From NCBI RefSeq assembly GCF_030655195.1, contig NZ_JAURWA010000114.1, positions 62,001 to 126,000 of the forward strand: DNA of 64,000 nt. Direction: 5' to 3'. The stretch's first letter is position 1; every line of letters starts with the position of its first letter. Under the pieces are notes generated by a model. The model saw nothing but the letters and a program-made list of their open reading frames with translations, searched no databases and had not been told where the DNA came from. The DNA comes from Patulibacter sp. (GTDB lineage Bacteria > Actinomycetota > Thermoleophilia > Solirubrobacterales > Solirubrobacteraceae). Below are positions 7,637 through 16,097 of the stretch, piece by piece. The position numbers were made by a program, and so were the translations under genes.

Positions 7637-9175
7637 ATGGGTTACCTCGTCACCACCCCGATCTTCTACGTCAACGCGGCGCCGCACCTGGGCCACGCGT
7701 ACTCGACGATCGTGGCCGACGTGCTCGCCCGGCACCACCGCCAGCGCGGCGACGACGTGTTCTTCCTCACCGGCACCGACGAGCACGGCGAGCCCGTCGC
7801 CAACGTCGCCGCGGAGCGCGGCATCACCCCGCAGGAGCTCGTCGACGAGAACGCCCCGCGCTTCCAGGCGATGGGCCCGGTGCTCGAGAGCAGCAACGAC
7901 TTCTTCGTCCGGACGTCCGACCCGCGGCACAAGGCCGTCGTGCAGGAGATCCTCACCGCCGTCAAGGACAACGGCTGGGTCTACGAGGGGCAGTACGAGG
8001 GCTGGTACTGCCCGAAGTGCGCCGACTTCAAGACCGAGACCGAGATCGCGGAGGGCAACACCTGCCCGATCCACGGCATCGCCCTCCTGCGGGAGTCCGA
8101 GAACAACTGGTTCTTCAAGCTCTCCGCCTTCCAGGAGCAGCTCGAGCAGCTCTACGCGGACCGTCCCGACTGGGTCGTCCCGCAGAGCCGCCGCAACGAG
8201 GCGCTCGCGTTCATCAAGGGCGGGCTGCAGGACGTCTCGCTCAGCCGCAACCAGATCACCTGGGGCGTCGAGGTCCCGTGGGACCTCGAGCACGTCTTCT
8301 ACGTCTGGTGGGACGCGCTCCTCAACTACGTCACCGCCCTGCGCTTCGGCCGCGAGGGCCAGGACCTGACGACGACCCACTGGCCGGCGACGCACGTCAT
8401 CGGTAAGGACATCCTCAAGTTCCACACCATCTACTGGCCGGCGCTCCTGATGGCCGCCGGCATGGAGGTCCCGACCCGGGTGATGGTCGGCGGCTTCCTG
8501 CTCGTCGACGGCGCGAAGATGAGCAAGTCCAAGGGCAACGTGCTGGACCCGTTCGAGGCGATCGAGCAGTACGGCGCCGACGCGGTGCGCTTCTACCTGC
8601 TGCGCGAGGTCGCGTTCGGGTCGGACGGCTCCGTCTCGCTCGAGGGGCTGAGGCTCCGCTACGAGTCCGAGCTGGCCAACGACTTCGGCAACCTCGCATC
8701 GCGCTCGACCGCGATGGTCCGCCGCTACCGCGACGCCGCGGTGCCCGACGTGGCGGTCGACGCGTCGATCGCCGCCGACTTCGAGGGCCTGCCGGCCACC
8801 GTCGCCGGGATGCTCGACGACGGGCAGATCAGCCAGGCCCTCGAGACGATCTGGGAGCGCGTCCGCCGCCTGAACCGCTTCGTCGAGGAGCGGGCGCCCT
8901 GGACCCTGGCCAAGGCCGAGAAGGCGACCGAGGAGGACCCCGACGCCGCCGCCCGGGCCACCGCGGACCTCGACCGCGTCCTGCGCACCCTCGTCGAGGG
9001 CGTCCGGTCGCTCGCCGTCCTGCTGCACCCCTGGCTGCCGGCCAGCACCGTCGTGCTGCTCGACGCACTGGGCGCCCCGGACCTGTCGTGGACCGGCGCC
9101 GAGCTGGGGACCGGGGCCGCGGGCGCGGTCGGCGACCTCGCCCCGCTGTTCCCCAAGGACCGGTCGGCCGCGTGA
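7637..9175 (+). CDS. metG: Methionyl-tRNA synthetase
   Basis: 512 aa, cytoplasmic class I synthetase charging tRNA-Met with methionine. The HIGH-type motif is HLGH at residues 17-20 and KMSKS at 294-298. A zinc-knuckle insertion begins CPKC and ends CPIH, giving a C-C-C-H ligand set, so this is the one-knuckle form. The anticodon-binding helical domain (about 350-500) contains [10 protein letters not shown] and the Trp-containing RAPWTLAK. The C-terminal tRNA-binding dimer domain found in E. coli is absent, as in many shorter bacterial enzymes. It heads a tight operon with tatD, rsmA and ispE. Confidence 0.97.
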   Translation: MGYLVTTPIFYVNAAPHLGHAYSTIVADVLARHHRQRGDDVFFLTGTDEHGEPVANVAAERGITPQELVDENAPRFQAMGPVLESSNDFFVRTSDPRHKAVVQEILTAVKDNGWVYEGQYEGWYCPKCADFKTETEIAEGNTCPIHGIALLRESENNWFFKLSAFQEQLEQLYADRPDWVVPQSRRNEALAFIKGGLQDVSLSRNQITWGVEVPWDLEHVFYVWWDALLNYVTALRFGREGQDLTTTHWPATHVIGKDILKFHTIYWPALLMAAGMEVPTRVMVGGFLLVDGAKMSKSKGNVLDPFEAIEQYGADAVRFYLLREVAFGSDGSVSLEGLRLRYESELANDFGNLASRSTAMVRRYRDAAVPDVAVDASIAADFEGLPATVAGMLDDGQISQALETIWERVRRLNRFVEERAPWTLAKAEKATEEDPDAAARATADLDRVLRTLVEGVRSLAVLLHPWLPASTVVLLDALGAPDLSWTGAELGTGAAGAVGDLAPLFPKDRSAA

Positions 9176-9206
9176 GCCGCCCCGTCGCCGCCCCCGGAGC
9201 CCCTTC

Positions 9207-9962
9207 GTGATCGACAGCCACACCCACCTCGACTCCTGCGACGAGGGCAACGACGAGCTCGTCGGCAACGCGCGCGCCGCCGGGGTCCGGCGGATCCTGA
9301 CCGTCGGCATGGACGAGGCCTCCAACCGCACGGCGCTGACCGCGGCGGAGACCTTCGACGAGGTCTGGGCCGCCGTCGGCCGGCACCCGAACGCCGCGAC
9401 GGGCTACGACGCCGCGGCGGCCGCGGACCTGCGCGAGCTCGCCGCCCACCCGCGCTGCGCCGCGATCGGCGAGACCGGCCTGGACTTCTTCCGCGAGGGC
9501 GCGCCCGGAGCGGACCAGCGCGCCGCCTTCCACGACCAGATCGAGATCGCCCGCGAGACCGCCAAGCCGCTCGTCATCCACACCCGCGCCGCCGACGACG
9601 AGACGATCTCCACCCTGCGCGAGCGCGCCGGCGGGGTCGTCGTGGTCCTGCACTGCTTCTCCATGCCCGCGCGCCTGCACGAGTGCCTCGAGCAGGGCTG
9701 GTACGTCTCGTTCGCGGGCAACGTCACCTACCCGAAGAACGTCGACCTCGCCCTGGCCGCGGCGAGCGTGCCCGACGACCGGGTCCTCGTCGAGACCGAC
9801 GCGCCGTACCTGACGCCGCAGTCGCGCCGGCGCGAGCGCAACCAGACCGCCAACGTCACCGAGACCGCCCGCTTCGTCGCCGCGCAGCGCGGCCAGTCCT
9901 ACGAGGACCTCGAGGCCGCCGTGACGGCCAACGCCGCCCGTGTGTTCGGGTGGGACGCGTGA
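9207..9962 (+). CDS. tatD: TatD family metal-dependent hydrolase (3'-5' DNase)
   Basis: 251 aa. TatD enzymes are TIM-barrel metal hydrolases acting as 3'-5' exonucleases on DNA and RNA. Metal ligands are visible: HTH at residues 5-7, Glu in GETGLDFF (about 91), His in IHTRAADDE (about 127), His in LHCFS (about 152) and Asp in VETDAPYLTP (about 202). Start is GTG, with GGAG 8 nt upstream and 31 nt after metG. Its stop overlaps the rsmA GTG start. The metG-tatD-rsmA neighbourhood is widely conserved in Gram-positive bacteria. Confidence 0.93.
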   Translation: MIDSHTHLDSCDEGNDELVGNARAAGVRRILTVGMDEASNRTALTAAETFDEVWAAVGRHPNAATGYDAAAAADLRELAAHPRCAAIGETGLDFFREGAPGADQRAAFHDQIEIARETAKPLVIHTRAADDETISTLRERAGGVVVVLHCFSMPARLHECLEQGWYVSFAGNVTYPKNVDLALAAASVPDDRVLVETDAPYLTPQSRRRERNQTANVTETARFVAAQRGQSYEDLEAAVTANAARVFGWDA

Positions 9963-10990
9963 GCGGCACCGACGCCGACGCCCCGCCCGCCGGTCCGGAC
10001 GAGGACGGGACGCCCGGGAGCGGCACCTCGGCCGACGCCGCCGCGGAACGCGAGGCCCGGGAGGCCGCCGAGCGCGCCGCCGTCGCGGACGTCCTCGCCG
10101 GCGGGAGCGGGCAGCCCGCCCAGGCCAGCATCCGGCGGATGGCCGAGCACGGCGTCCGTCCCCGCCACGAGCTCGGCCAGAACTTCCTCGTCGACGACAA
10201 CATCCTCGGGGTCATCGAGCGGCTCGCCGACCTGCGGGCCGACGACGTCGCGCTCGAGGTCGGCGGGGGCCTCGGCGTCCTCTCCGAGCACCTCGGCGCC
10301 CGCGTCGCCGGACTGCACGTCGTCGAGCTCGACCGCGGGCTGGAGGAGCCCCTCCGGGAGGCGCTCGAGCCGTTCCCGGGGGCGCAGCTGCACTTCGGCG
10401 ACGCGGTCAAGGTCGACTACGCCTCCTACGACCCGCCGCCGACGGTCTGCGTCTCGAACCTCCCCTACAACGTCGCCGCGACCGTCATCCTGAGGACCGT
10501 GGCCGAGCTCCCGACGTGCGACCGCTGGGTCGCGATGGTGCAGAAGGAGGTCGGCGAGCGGTTCGCCGCGCCTCCCGGGACGAAGGCCTACGGGGCCCCG
10601 TCCGCCCTCGCCCAGCTGTCCTGCGACGTCAAGGTGCTGCGCGCCGTGTCCCGGCGGATCTTCTCGCCGGTGCCCAACGTCGACAGCGTGCTGCTCGGGC
10701 TGCGGCGCGTGCGCCCGCCCGCGCCCCGGCCGGTGCGCGACCTGATCAACGCCGCCTTCCTGCACCGCCGCAAGGTGCTCGCCAAGTCCGTGTCGCTCGG
10801 GATGCCCCGCGACGCCCAGAACGCCCGGCGCGACGCGATCAAGCTCGCGCTGGAGCAGGTCGGCCTGCCGCTCGACGTCCGGGCCGAGCGCGTCCCGGCC
10901 CTCGCCTTCGCCGACCTCACCCGCGCGATCGCGGCCACGGACGGCGACGACGCCACCGTCGCGGCGATCGACACCTGGAGGAGCGCATGA
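9959..10990 (+). CDS. rsmA: 16S rRNA (adenine1518/1519-N6)-dimethyltransferase
   Basis: 343 aa. RsmA (KsgA) dimethylates A1518 and A1519 near the 3' end of 16S rRNA in a late 30S assembly step. The catalytic domain starts at about residue 70 with RHELGQNFLVDD; SAM motif I is EVGGGLGVLSEHL; motif IV is NLPYNVA; and FSPVPNVDSVLL is followed by the helical C-terminal domain FLHRRKVLAKSV. Residues 1-60 are an Ala/Asp/Glu-rich extension not found in typical enzymes of about 270 aa. GTG 9959 overlaps the tatD stop (GTGA). A GTG or ATG further inside cannot be excluded as the start, but the overlap argues for this one. Confidence 0.94.
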   Translation: MSGTDADAPPAGPDEDGTPGSGTSADAAAEREAREAAERAAVADVLAGGSGQPAQASIRRMAEHGVRPRHELGQNFLVDDNILGVIERLADLRADDVALEVGGGLGVLSEHLGARVAGLHVVELDRGLEEPLREALEPFPGAQLHFGDAVKVDYASYDPPPTVCVSNLPYNVAATVILRTVAELPTCDRWVAMVQKEVGERFAAPPGTKAYGAPSALAQLSCDVKVLRAVSRRIFSPVPNVDSVLLGLRRVRPPAPRPVRDLINAAFLHRRKVLAKSVSLGMPRDAQNARRDAIKLALEQVGLPLDVRAERVPALAFADLTRAIAATDGDDATVAAIDTWRSA

Positions 10991-11922
10991 CCCGGTCGTC
11001 GGCCGGTCGGACCGTCGGCGCCGGTGCGCGGACGGTCGCGCCCGCGAAGCTGAACGCCACCCTGCTCGTCGGCCCGGTCCGGCCCGACGACGGCCGCCAC
11101 GAGCTGACGTCCGTGATGCAGTCGCTGAGCCTCGCCGACGACGTCGCGCTCGTGCCCGCCCCGGAGGGCGGGACCGACGGCGTGGACTGCCCCGGTGTCA
11201 CCGGTGACAACCTCGCGCTGGACGCCCTGCGGGCCTTCCGCGAGGCGACGGGCTGGTCGGTCGGCCCGCTCACCGTCCGAATCGTCAAGCGCATCCCGGT
11301 CGCCGCGGGGATGGCCGGCGGGTCGACCGACGCCGCCGCCGTCCTGCGACTCGCCGCCCACCTCAGCGGCCACGACGCCCCGGACCTGCTGCAGGAGCTC
11401 GCCGCCGGTCTCGGGGCCGACGTGCCGCACGGCCTGCGCCCGGGCCTCGCGCTGGCCGCGGGCGCGGGGGAGCGGCTCGTCCGCTTCGGCGGCGTCCTCC
11501 CCGGCGCCGTCGTCGTCGTCCGTGCCGACGTCGGCCTCTCGACCCCGACCGTCTTCCGGCGTGCCGACGAGCTCGCGCCGCCCCGCACCGCCGAGGACCT
11601 CGAGGCGTGGCGCCTGCGCGTGGTCGCGGCGCTCGAGGCGGTGGGCGGCGGAGAGCTCGCGCGCTACCCCGACGAGCTGGCCGTCAACGACCTGGGCGCC
11701 GCCGCCGTCGATCTGGAGCCCGTGGTGGGCGAGCACCTGGCCGCGCTGGGGGCGGCGGGTGCCGCACCGGCGCTGGTGTGCGGGTCCGGCGCCACGACCG
11801 TCGGCTGGTTCGCCGACGAGGCGACCGCCACGGTCGCGGCGCGGCGCCTGCGCTCCGAGGGCCTCGACGCCCTGATCGCGGTCCCCTCGGCCGGCGCACC
11901 GATCGTCGAGGTGGAGGCATGA
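10987..11922 (+). CDS. ispE: 4-diphosphocytidyl-2-C-methyl-D-erythritol kinase
   Basis: 311 aa GHMP kinase of the MEP isoprenoid pathway, phosphorylating CDP-ME at the 2-hydroxyl. Motif 1 is APAKLNATLLVG (about 20-31; the more usual form is KxNLxLxV). The ATP-binding motif is IPVAAGMAGGSTDAAA, and GSGATTVGWF near the C-terminus is motif 3. The start ATG overlaps the rsmA stop, with GGAGGAGC just upstream. The adjacency rsmA-ispE is a conserved bacterial pairing. Confidence 0.93.
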   Translation: MTRSSAGRTVGAGARTVAPAKLNATLLVGPVRPDDGRHELTSVMQSLSLADDVALVPAPEGGTDGVDCPGVTGDNLALDALRAFREATGWSVGPLTVRIVKRIPVAAGMAGGSTDAAAVLRLAAHLSGHDAPDLLQELAAGLGADVPHGLRPGLALAAGAGERLVRFGGVLPGAVVVVRADVGLSTPTVFRRADELAPPRTAEDLEAWRLRVVAALEAVGGGELARYPDELAVNDLGAAAVDLEPVVGEHLAALGAAGAAPALVCGSGATTVGWFADEATATVAARRLRSEGLDALIAVPSAGAPIVEVEA

Positions 11923-13508
11923 GCGGTCTCGCCCCGGCGATCCCTATCGCCCAGGTGCACCCGCTCTGGCTCTCGCTGGTCGTCCTCGCGCCGGCCGTCG
12001 TCTGGTTCTTCCGCCGCCGGGGCACGAAGCCGGGCTGGGCGATCCCGGTGGCGGTCGTCGCCGTCGTGGCCGGCGTCCTCTTCGGTCTCGGACTCGTCGA
12101 GATCCCGTCGCTGGAGGACCTGCCGCTGCAGGAGAAGGTCGGCGACGTCGGCGATGCCGTCGGGCACTGGGGCTACCTGATCGTCGGCGTCCTCGCGTTC
12201 CTCGAGACGGGCGCCTTCGTCGGTCTCGTCGCACCGGGCGAGACGTTCGTCATCCTCGGCGGCGTGCTCGCGGGCGAGGGCACCCTGAGCTACGGCCTGC
12301 TGCTCGCGCTCGTCTGGTTCTCCGCGTTCCTGGGCGACGCCGCGAGCTTCGGGCTCGGACGCCGGTTGGGCCGCGGGTTCCTGGTCAAGCACGGGCCGCG
12401 GGTGAAGATCACGCCCGACCGGCTCGAGCAGGTCGAGGGCTTCCTGGAGAAGCACGGCGGCAAGGCCATCGTCATCGGCCGGTTCCTCGGCTTCGTCCGC
12501 GCGGTCGCGCCGTTCATCCTCGGCTCCAGCGGCGTCTCGTGGCGGCGGTTCCTGCCCTACGCCGTCATCGGCAGCGGGCTCTGGGCCGGCCTCTTCGTGA
12601 CGCTGGGCTACATCTTCTGGCAGAGCCTCGACAAGCTCCTGGGCTGGATCAAGCAGGGGGCGTTCGCCTTCGGCACCGTCGTGGTGCTCGTCGTGGCGAT
12701 CATCGCGGCGGTCCACTGGTTCGGCGTCGAGGAGAACCGCGACAAGGCCCGCGCATGGGTCGAGGACGCGCAGGCCACCCGCTGGGGCCGGGTCCTCCTG
12801 GCGATCTGGCGGCCCGTCTCCGGGCCGGCCCGGTTCCTCTGGCACCGGATCACCCCGGGAGGCATCGGCCTCGAGGCCACCACCCTGGCCGCGGTCATCG
12901 CCGTCGGCACGTTCGCGTTCGTCGGGCTCGAGTCCACCCTCGACGACCGCGGACCGACCGGCCTGGCGACGGGCGACGTCAGCACCCTGGACTGGGTCGA
13001 GCGCCTGACCTTCGGGCCCGCCGAGGAGCTCTCCCGCATCGGTGTGGTGCTCGGGTCCTACCCCGTCGTCGCGGGCCTCGCGCTCCTGGCGGCCGCGTTC
13101 CTCGTCGGCCGCCGCCGGGTCGGATCGGCGATCGCGCTGGTCGCCTCGTCCGCCGCGGCGCTCGTCATCGGCGCGATCGTCCGGGCGTCGGAGGGCCGGA
13201 CCCCGCCGCCGGGCGCGCTCGAGACGGTCGACGGATCGAGCTTCCCGTCCCCGGTCGCCGTATCCGCCGTCGTGTGGGTCGCGGTCGCGCTGGCGTTGAG
13301 CCCCGCGGTGCGGCGGGTGCCCGGCCGCGTCGGCCTGACCGGGCTGGCCGTGATCCTCGCCGTGGCGATCTGCACGGCGCCGCTGGTCCTCCGCACCGCC
13401 TACCTCTCGGACGTCCTCGCGGGCGCCGGGCTCTCCGCCGCGGTGATGGCCGTCGTCGGCCTCGGCGCGATCGTCGTCGGGCACATCCGTCACACTCCCG
13501 ACCCATGA
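11919..13508 (+). CDS. DedA family membrane protein fused to a degenerate PAP2 domain
   Basis: 529 aa, multi-pass. Residues 1-65 hold two TM helices. The DedA/SNARE-assoc domain (about 75-270) has the family signatures ETGAFVGLVAPGETFVILGG and GRFLGFVRAVAPFILGSSGVSWRRF. DedA proteins act as undecaprenyl-phosphate or phospholipid flippases. The C-terminal half (about 325-529) has a PAP2-like helix pattern, but its phosphatase motifs are broken: PSGH reads PSPV at residues 443-446, and the last motif reads RTAYLSDVLAG (about 492) without its catalytic His. It probably recycles lipid carrier without a working phosphatase. It sits in the metG operon, overlapping ispE (ATGA) and the next gene (ATGA). 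Confidence 0.85.
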   Translation: MSGLAPAIPIAQVHPLWLSLVVLAPAVVWFFRRRGTKPGWAIPVAVVAVVAGVLFGLGLVEIPSLEDLPLQEKVGDVGDAVGHWGYLIVGVLAFLETGAFVGLVAPGETFVILGGVLAGEGTLSYGLLLALVWFSAFLGDAASFGLGRRLGRGFLVKHGPRVKITPDRLEQVEGFLEKHGGKAIVIGRFLGFVRAVAPFILGSSGVSWRRFLPYAVIGSGLWAGLFVTLGYIFWQSLDKLLGWIKQGAFAFGTVVVLVVAIIAAVHWFGVEENRDKARAWVEDAQATRWGRVLLAIWRPVSGPARFLWHRITPGGIGLEATTLAAVIAVGTFAFVGLESTLDDRGPTGLATGDVSTLDWVERLTFGPAEELSRIGVVLGSYPVVAGLALLAAAFLVGRRRVGSAIALVASSAAALVIGAIVRASEGRTPPPGALETVDGSSFPSPVAVSAVVWVAVALALSPAVRRVPGRVGLTGLAVILAVAICTAPLVLRTAYLSDVLAGAGLSAAVMAVVGLGAIVVGHIRHTPDP

Positions 13509-13720
13509 GCGGGGACCTCACCACCTACCTCGTCGTCGGCGTCGGCGGCGTCGTCGCCCTGGCGACCGTGGTCTGGCTGATCTTCGTCCCCGTCGTCCAG
13601 ATGTACCCGACCTGGTGGCAGAAGACGGCCGCCGGCGTCCTGGCGACCGTCGTCGTCTGGGCCTTCGCGATCGGTGGCATCTACGTCGGTCTGCAGGTCG
13701 TGGACCGCTTCCTCAGCTGA
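13505..13720 (+). CDS. Small two-TM membrane protein, function unknown
   Basis: 71 aa. Two hydrophobic helices (about 7-28 and 42-65) are separated by a short loop with QMYPTWWQK. The ATG overlaps the dedA/PAP2 stop, so the two are translationally coupled and probably act at the same membrane site. No family was recognised. Confidence 0.7.
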   Translation: MSGDLTTYLVVGVGGVVALATVVWLIFVPVVQMYPTWWQKTAAGVLATVVVWAFAIGGIYVGLQVVDRFLS

Positions 13721-13762
13721 GCCTGCGTGGCCCCCGGCACGGGCGTGGCGACGGCCCACCGG

Positions 13763-13768
13763 TACGAT
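13763..13768 (+). promoter_or_regulatory. -10 element TACGAT of the PucR-type regulator
   Basis: TACGAT ends 7 nt before GTG 13776; no Shine-Dalgarno. Leaderless geometry. Confidence 0.55.
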
Positions 13769-13775
13769 CAGGGTT

Positions 13776-15017
13776 GTGCATCCGCCCGACTCGCCGGTGG
13801 TCAGTGACGCGGGGCCCCTCGACGCCATCGCCGAGGCCGTGTCCTCCGGCGCCGGTCTTCCGGCCCTCGCCCGCGCCGTGGCGCGCGCCCTCGACGCCGG
13901 TCTGGTGGTCGCCGACCGCGGTGGCGCGGTCCTGGCCGTGGCGGCCCGCTCGCGCGACGAGGAGCGCCGGCTGCTGGCCGTCCGCGGCGAGCTCGACGCG
14001 ACGGTGCTGACCGTCGCGGGGGAGACCGCCGGCAGCGCGGTCCTCCAGCACCGCGGCGAGCCGGACCCCGGCGTCCTGGCCCTCGTCCTGACCGTCCTGG
14101 CGCTCGAGGTCGAGCGCGTCCGCGCCCCCGCCCGCGCCAGCCAGGAGGAGTCCGCGGCCTTCTGCGGCGAGCTGCTCCAGGGCACGCTGGCCGACGGCCC
14201 GGCGATCGTCGAGCGCGGCGCCGAGCTCGGCCTGGACCTGTCGGAGTCCACCGGGGCGCTCGTCGTCCGCGTCCACCCGCACGTCGCCGGCGACGAGGGC
14301 TGGCGCGCCCGGGCGCTGGCCGCCGTCGAGCGCGGTGCCCGTGCCGTCAGCCCCAGCTCGCTCGTGGGCGGCCTCGACCGGCCCGGCCCGGCCTGCGAGG
14401 TCGTCGCGCTGATCCCCGCCGGCTCCGAGGACGCGGTCTCCCGGGCCGCCCAGGCGGCGTTCACCGAGCTCGACGGCGTGCTGCCCGGGCACGGGGTCTC
14501 CGTCGGCCACGGACGCCCGACCGACCAGCCGGCGGACCTGCCCCGTGCGGTGCAGGAGGCCCTCCTGGCCTGCAACGTCAGCGAGGGCGACCCGGAGAGC
14601 GCGGTCCTCGGCTTCGAGGAGACCGGGGCCTACCGGCTGCTGCTGTCCGCGATGAGCGAGAACCCGGACGAGCTCCGGCGCTTCTACGCCGAGACGATCG
14701 AGCCGCTCGCCGCCTACGACGCGCAGTACGAGACCGACCTGGTCGGCACCGTCACCGCCTACCTCGACGCGGACGGCTCCGTCGCCGCCGCGGCCCAGCG
14801 CCTCTTCACGCACCGCCACACGGTCCGCTACCGCCTGGAGCGGGTCCGCGAGCTCTGCGGTCTCGACGTCACCTCGAGCGACGGCCGCGAGCGCCTGAGC
14901 CTCGGGCTGAAGGCCATGCGCGTCCTCGGCCTGGGCCAGCACGACGGCCCGGCCCTCGGCGAGCGCGAGACACGCCCCCGCCGCCCGGCCTCGGGCGGCC
15001 GCCGCACCGCCCGCTAG
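13776..15017 (+). CDS. PucR/CdaR-type transcriptional regulator
   Basis: 413 aa from GTG 13776. The C-terminal HTH_30 domain (about 325-385) contains YLDADGSVAAAAQRLFTHRHTVRYRLERVREL, quoted here in two parts as YLDADGSVAAAAQRLF and THRHTVRYRLERV, the PucR hallmark. Ahead of it lies a GGDEF-like regulatory domain (about 150-260) with VGHGRPTDQPADLPRAVQEA. The N-terminal 100 residues form a GAF-like small-ligand domain (LDAGLVVADRGGAVLAVAA). PucR-family activators control purine, sugar-acid or amino-acid catabolism; here no catabolic cluster is adjacent, though an MTAP-like purine phosphorylase lies downstream. The Arg/Pro-rich tail is probably disordered. Confidence 0.85.
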   Translation: MHPPDSPVVSDAGPLDAIAEAVSSGAGLPALARAVARALDAGLVVADRGGAVLAVAARSRDEERRLLAVRGELDATVLTVAGETAGSAVLQHRGEPDPGVLALVLTVLALEVERVRAPARASQEESAAFCGELLQGTLADGPAIVERGAELGLDLSESTGALVVRVHPHVAGDEGWRARALAAVERGARAVSPSSLVGGLDRPGPACEVVALIPAGSEDAVSRAAQAAFTELDGVLPGHGVSVGHGRPTDQPADLPRAVQEALLACNVSEGDPESAVLGFEETGAYRLLLSAMSENPDELRRFYAETIEPLAAYDAQYETDLVGTVTAYLDADGSVAAAAQRLFTHRHTVRYRLERVRELCGLDVTSSDGRERLSLGLKAMRVLGLGQHDGPALGERETRPRRPASGGRRTAR

Positions 15018-15161
15018 AGCGAGCGGCGCCGGTCCGGACCAGGACGACGGCCGGGCCCGTTCGCCGCGACCGACGGCCGCGCCGCGGTGGGTCCTCCGCC
15101 TCCGACGCCGACCCGGACCTCGGGGATCCGGCCCGGGTGCTGCACCGCGTCGCCTCCTGGG

Positions 15162-15167
15162 TAGCAT
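15162..15167 (+). promoter_or_regulatory. -10 element TAGCAT of the MTAP-like gene
   Basis: TAGCAT ends 8 nt before ATG 15176; no Shine-Dalgarno. It supports that start over one 13 codons upstream. Confidence 0.5.
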
Positions 15168-15175
15168 CGCGCCCC

Positions 15176-15964
15176 ATGCGGATCGGCATCGTCACGGGCT
15201 CGGGCACCTACGCGCTGGAGGGCCTCGACGGCGAGCGCCGGACGGTGGACACCACCGAGGGTCCCGTGCCGGTCACCGTCGGGTCCGTCGGCGGCGTCGA
15301 GGTGGTCCACCTGGCCCGCCATCGCGACGGCCACGCGCTCGTCTCCCACCAGGTCACCCACCGCGCGAACGTCCTGGCGTTCCGCGAGCTCGGGGTCGAC
15401 GCGGTCCTCGCCGTCACCGTCTGCGGCACCTGCGACCCGGAGGCCGAGCTCGGCAGCCTCGTCGTCTTCGACGACCTGCACTTCCTCCAGAACCGCCTCG
15501 CCGACGGCAGCGCCTGCACCCTGCACACCGAGCCGGGAGCTCCCGGCCGCGGCCACTGGGTGTTCGAGGAGCCGTTCTCGCCGTCGCTGCGGTCGGCGCT
15601 CCTGCAGGCCGCCCGTGACGCGGGCCTGGCCGTGCGCGACGGCGGGTGCTACGGCCACGTCGACGGCCCGCGCTTCAACACCAAGGCCGAGATCCGCTCG
15701 CTCGTCGCCGTCGGCGTCACGGCCGTCAGCCAGACCGCGGGCCCCGAGACGACGCTCTTCGGCGAGGCGGGCATCCCGTACGCGCTGATCGGCTTCCAGA
15801 CGGACTACGCCAACGGCATCAGCGACGTCGCGACCCCCGTCGAGACGCTCATGGACCTCATCTCCCGCAGCACCGCCTCGTTCTCCGCGGTCCTCGAGGG
15901 CGCGATCCCGCTCGTCGCGGCGGGCGCGGTCGAGCCGGTCGGCACGAACATCACCTGGGACTGA
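15176..15964 (+). CDS. MTAP-family purine nucleoside phosphorylase
   Basis: 262 aa. The family cleaves 5'-methylthioadenosine or related nucleosides with phosphate to give a base and a pentose-1-phosphate. Seen: phosphate-site start IGIVTGSGTYAL (residues 3-14), ANVLAFRELGVDAVLAVTVCG, GPRFNTKAEIRSL, and SQTAGPETTLFGEAGIPYAL with the purine-proximal GFQTDYANGI. The usual HGRGH..P..INYRAN loop reads RDGHALVSHQVTHRAN, so specificity may differ from true MTA phosphorylase (S-methylthioinosine and 6-oxopurine variants exist). Length matches the family. Monocistronic. Confidence 0.8.
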   Translation: MRIGIVTGSGTYALEGLDGERRTVDTTEGPVPVTVGSVGGVEVVHLARHRDGHALVSHQVTHRANVLAFRELGVDAVLAVTVCGTCDPEAELGSLVVFDDLHFLQNRLADGSACTLHTEPGAPGRGHWVFEEPFSPSLRSALLQAARDAGLAVRDGGCYGHVDGPRFNTKAEIRSLVAVGVTAVSQTAGPETTLFGEAGIPYALIGFQTDYANGISDVATPVETLMDLISRSTASFSAVLEGAIPLVAAGAVEPVGTNITWD

Positions 15965-16097
15965 CCGAACGGGGGCACGACCTGTGACCGCTCCGTGAGA
16001 ACCGCTGGCGGGCGGCCGCGGCATGCAGGAGACTCGGAGGCGCAGTCGCCCACACCGTCCACGCGCCCCCGCGCCCGTCCGTCCCAGGATCCTCGGC

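Noticed and set aside
4972-7638. Upstream open extension of the lhgO frame to 1329 codons
   Set aside because: It runs through alsS in another frame with Arg-rich shadow sequence; family alignment starts at ATG 4971.
11664-13493. 609-codon minus-strand frame opposite ispE and the dedA gene
   Set aside because: Asp/Arg/Glu-rich antisense shadow; membrane helices and ispE motifs are on the plus strand.
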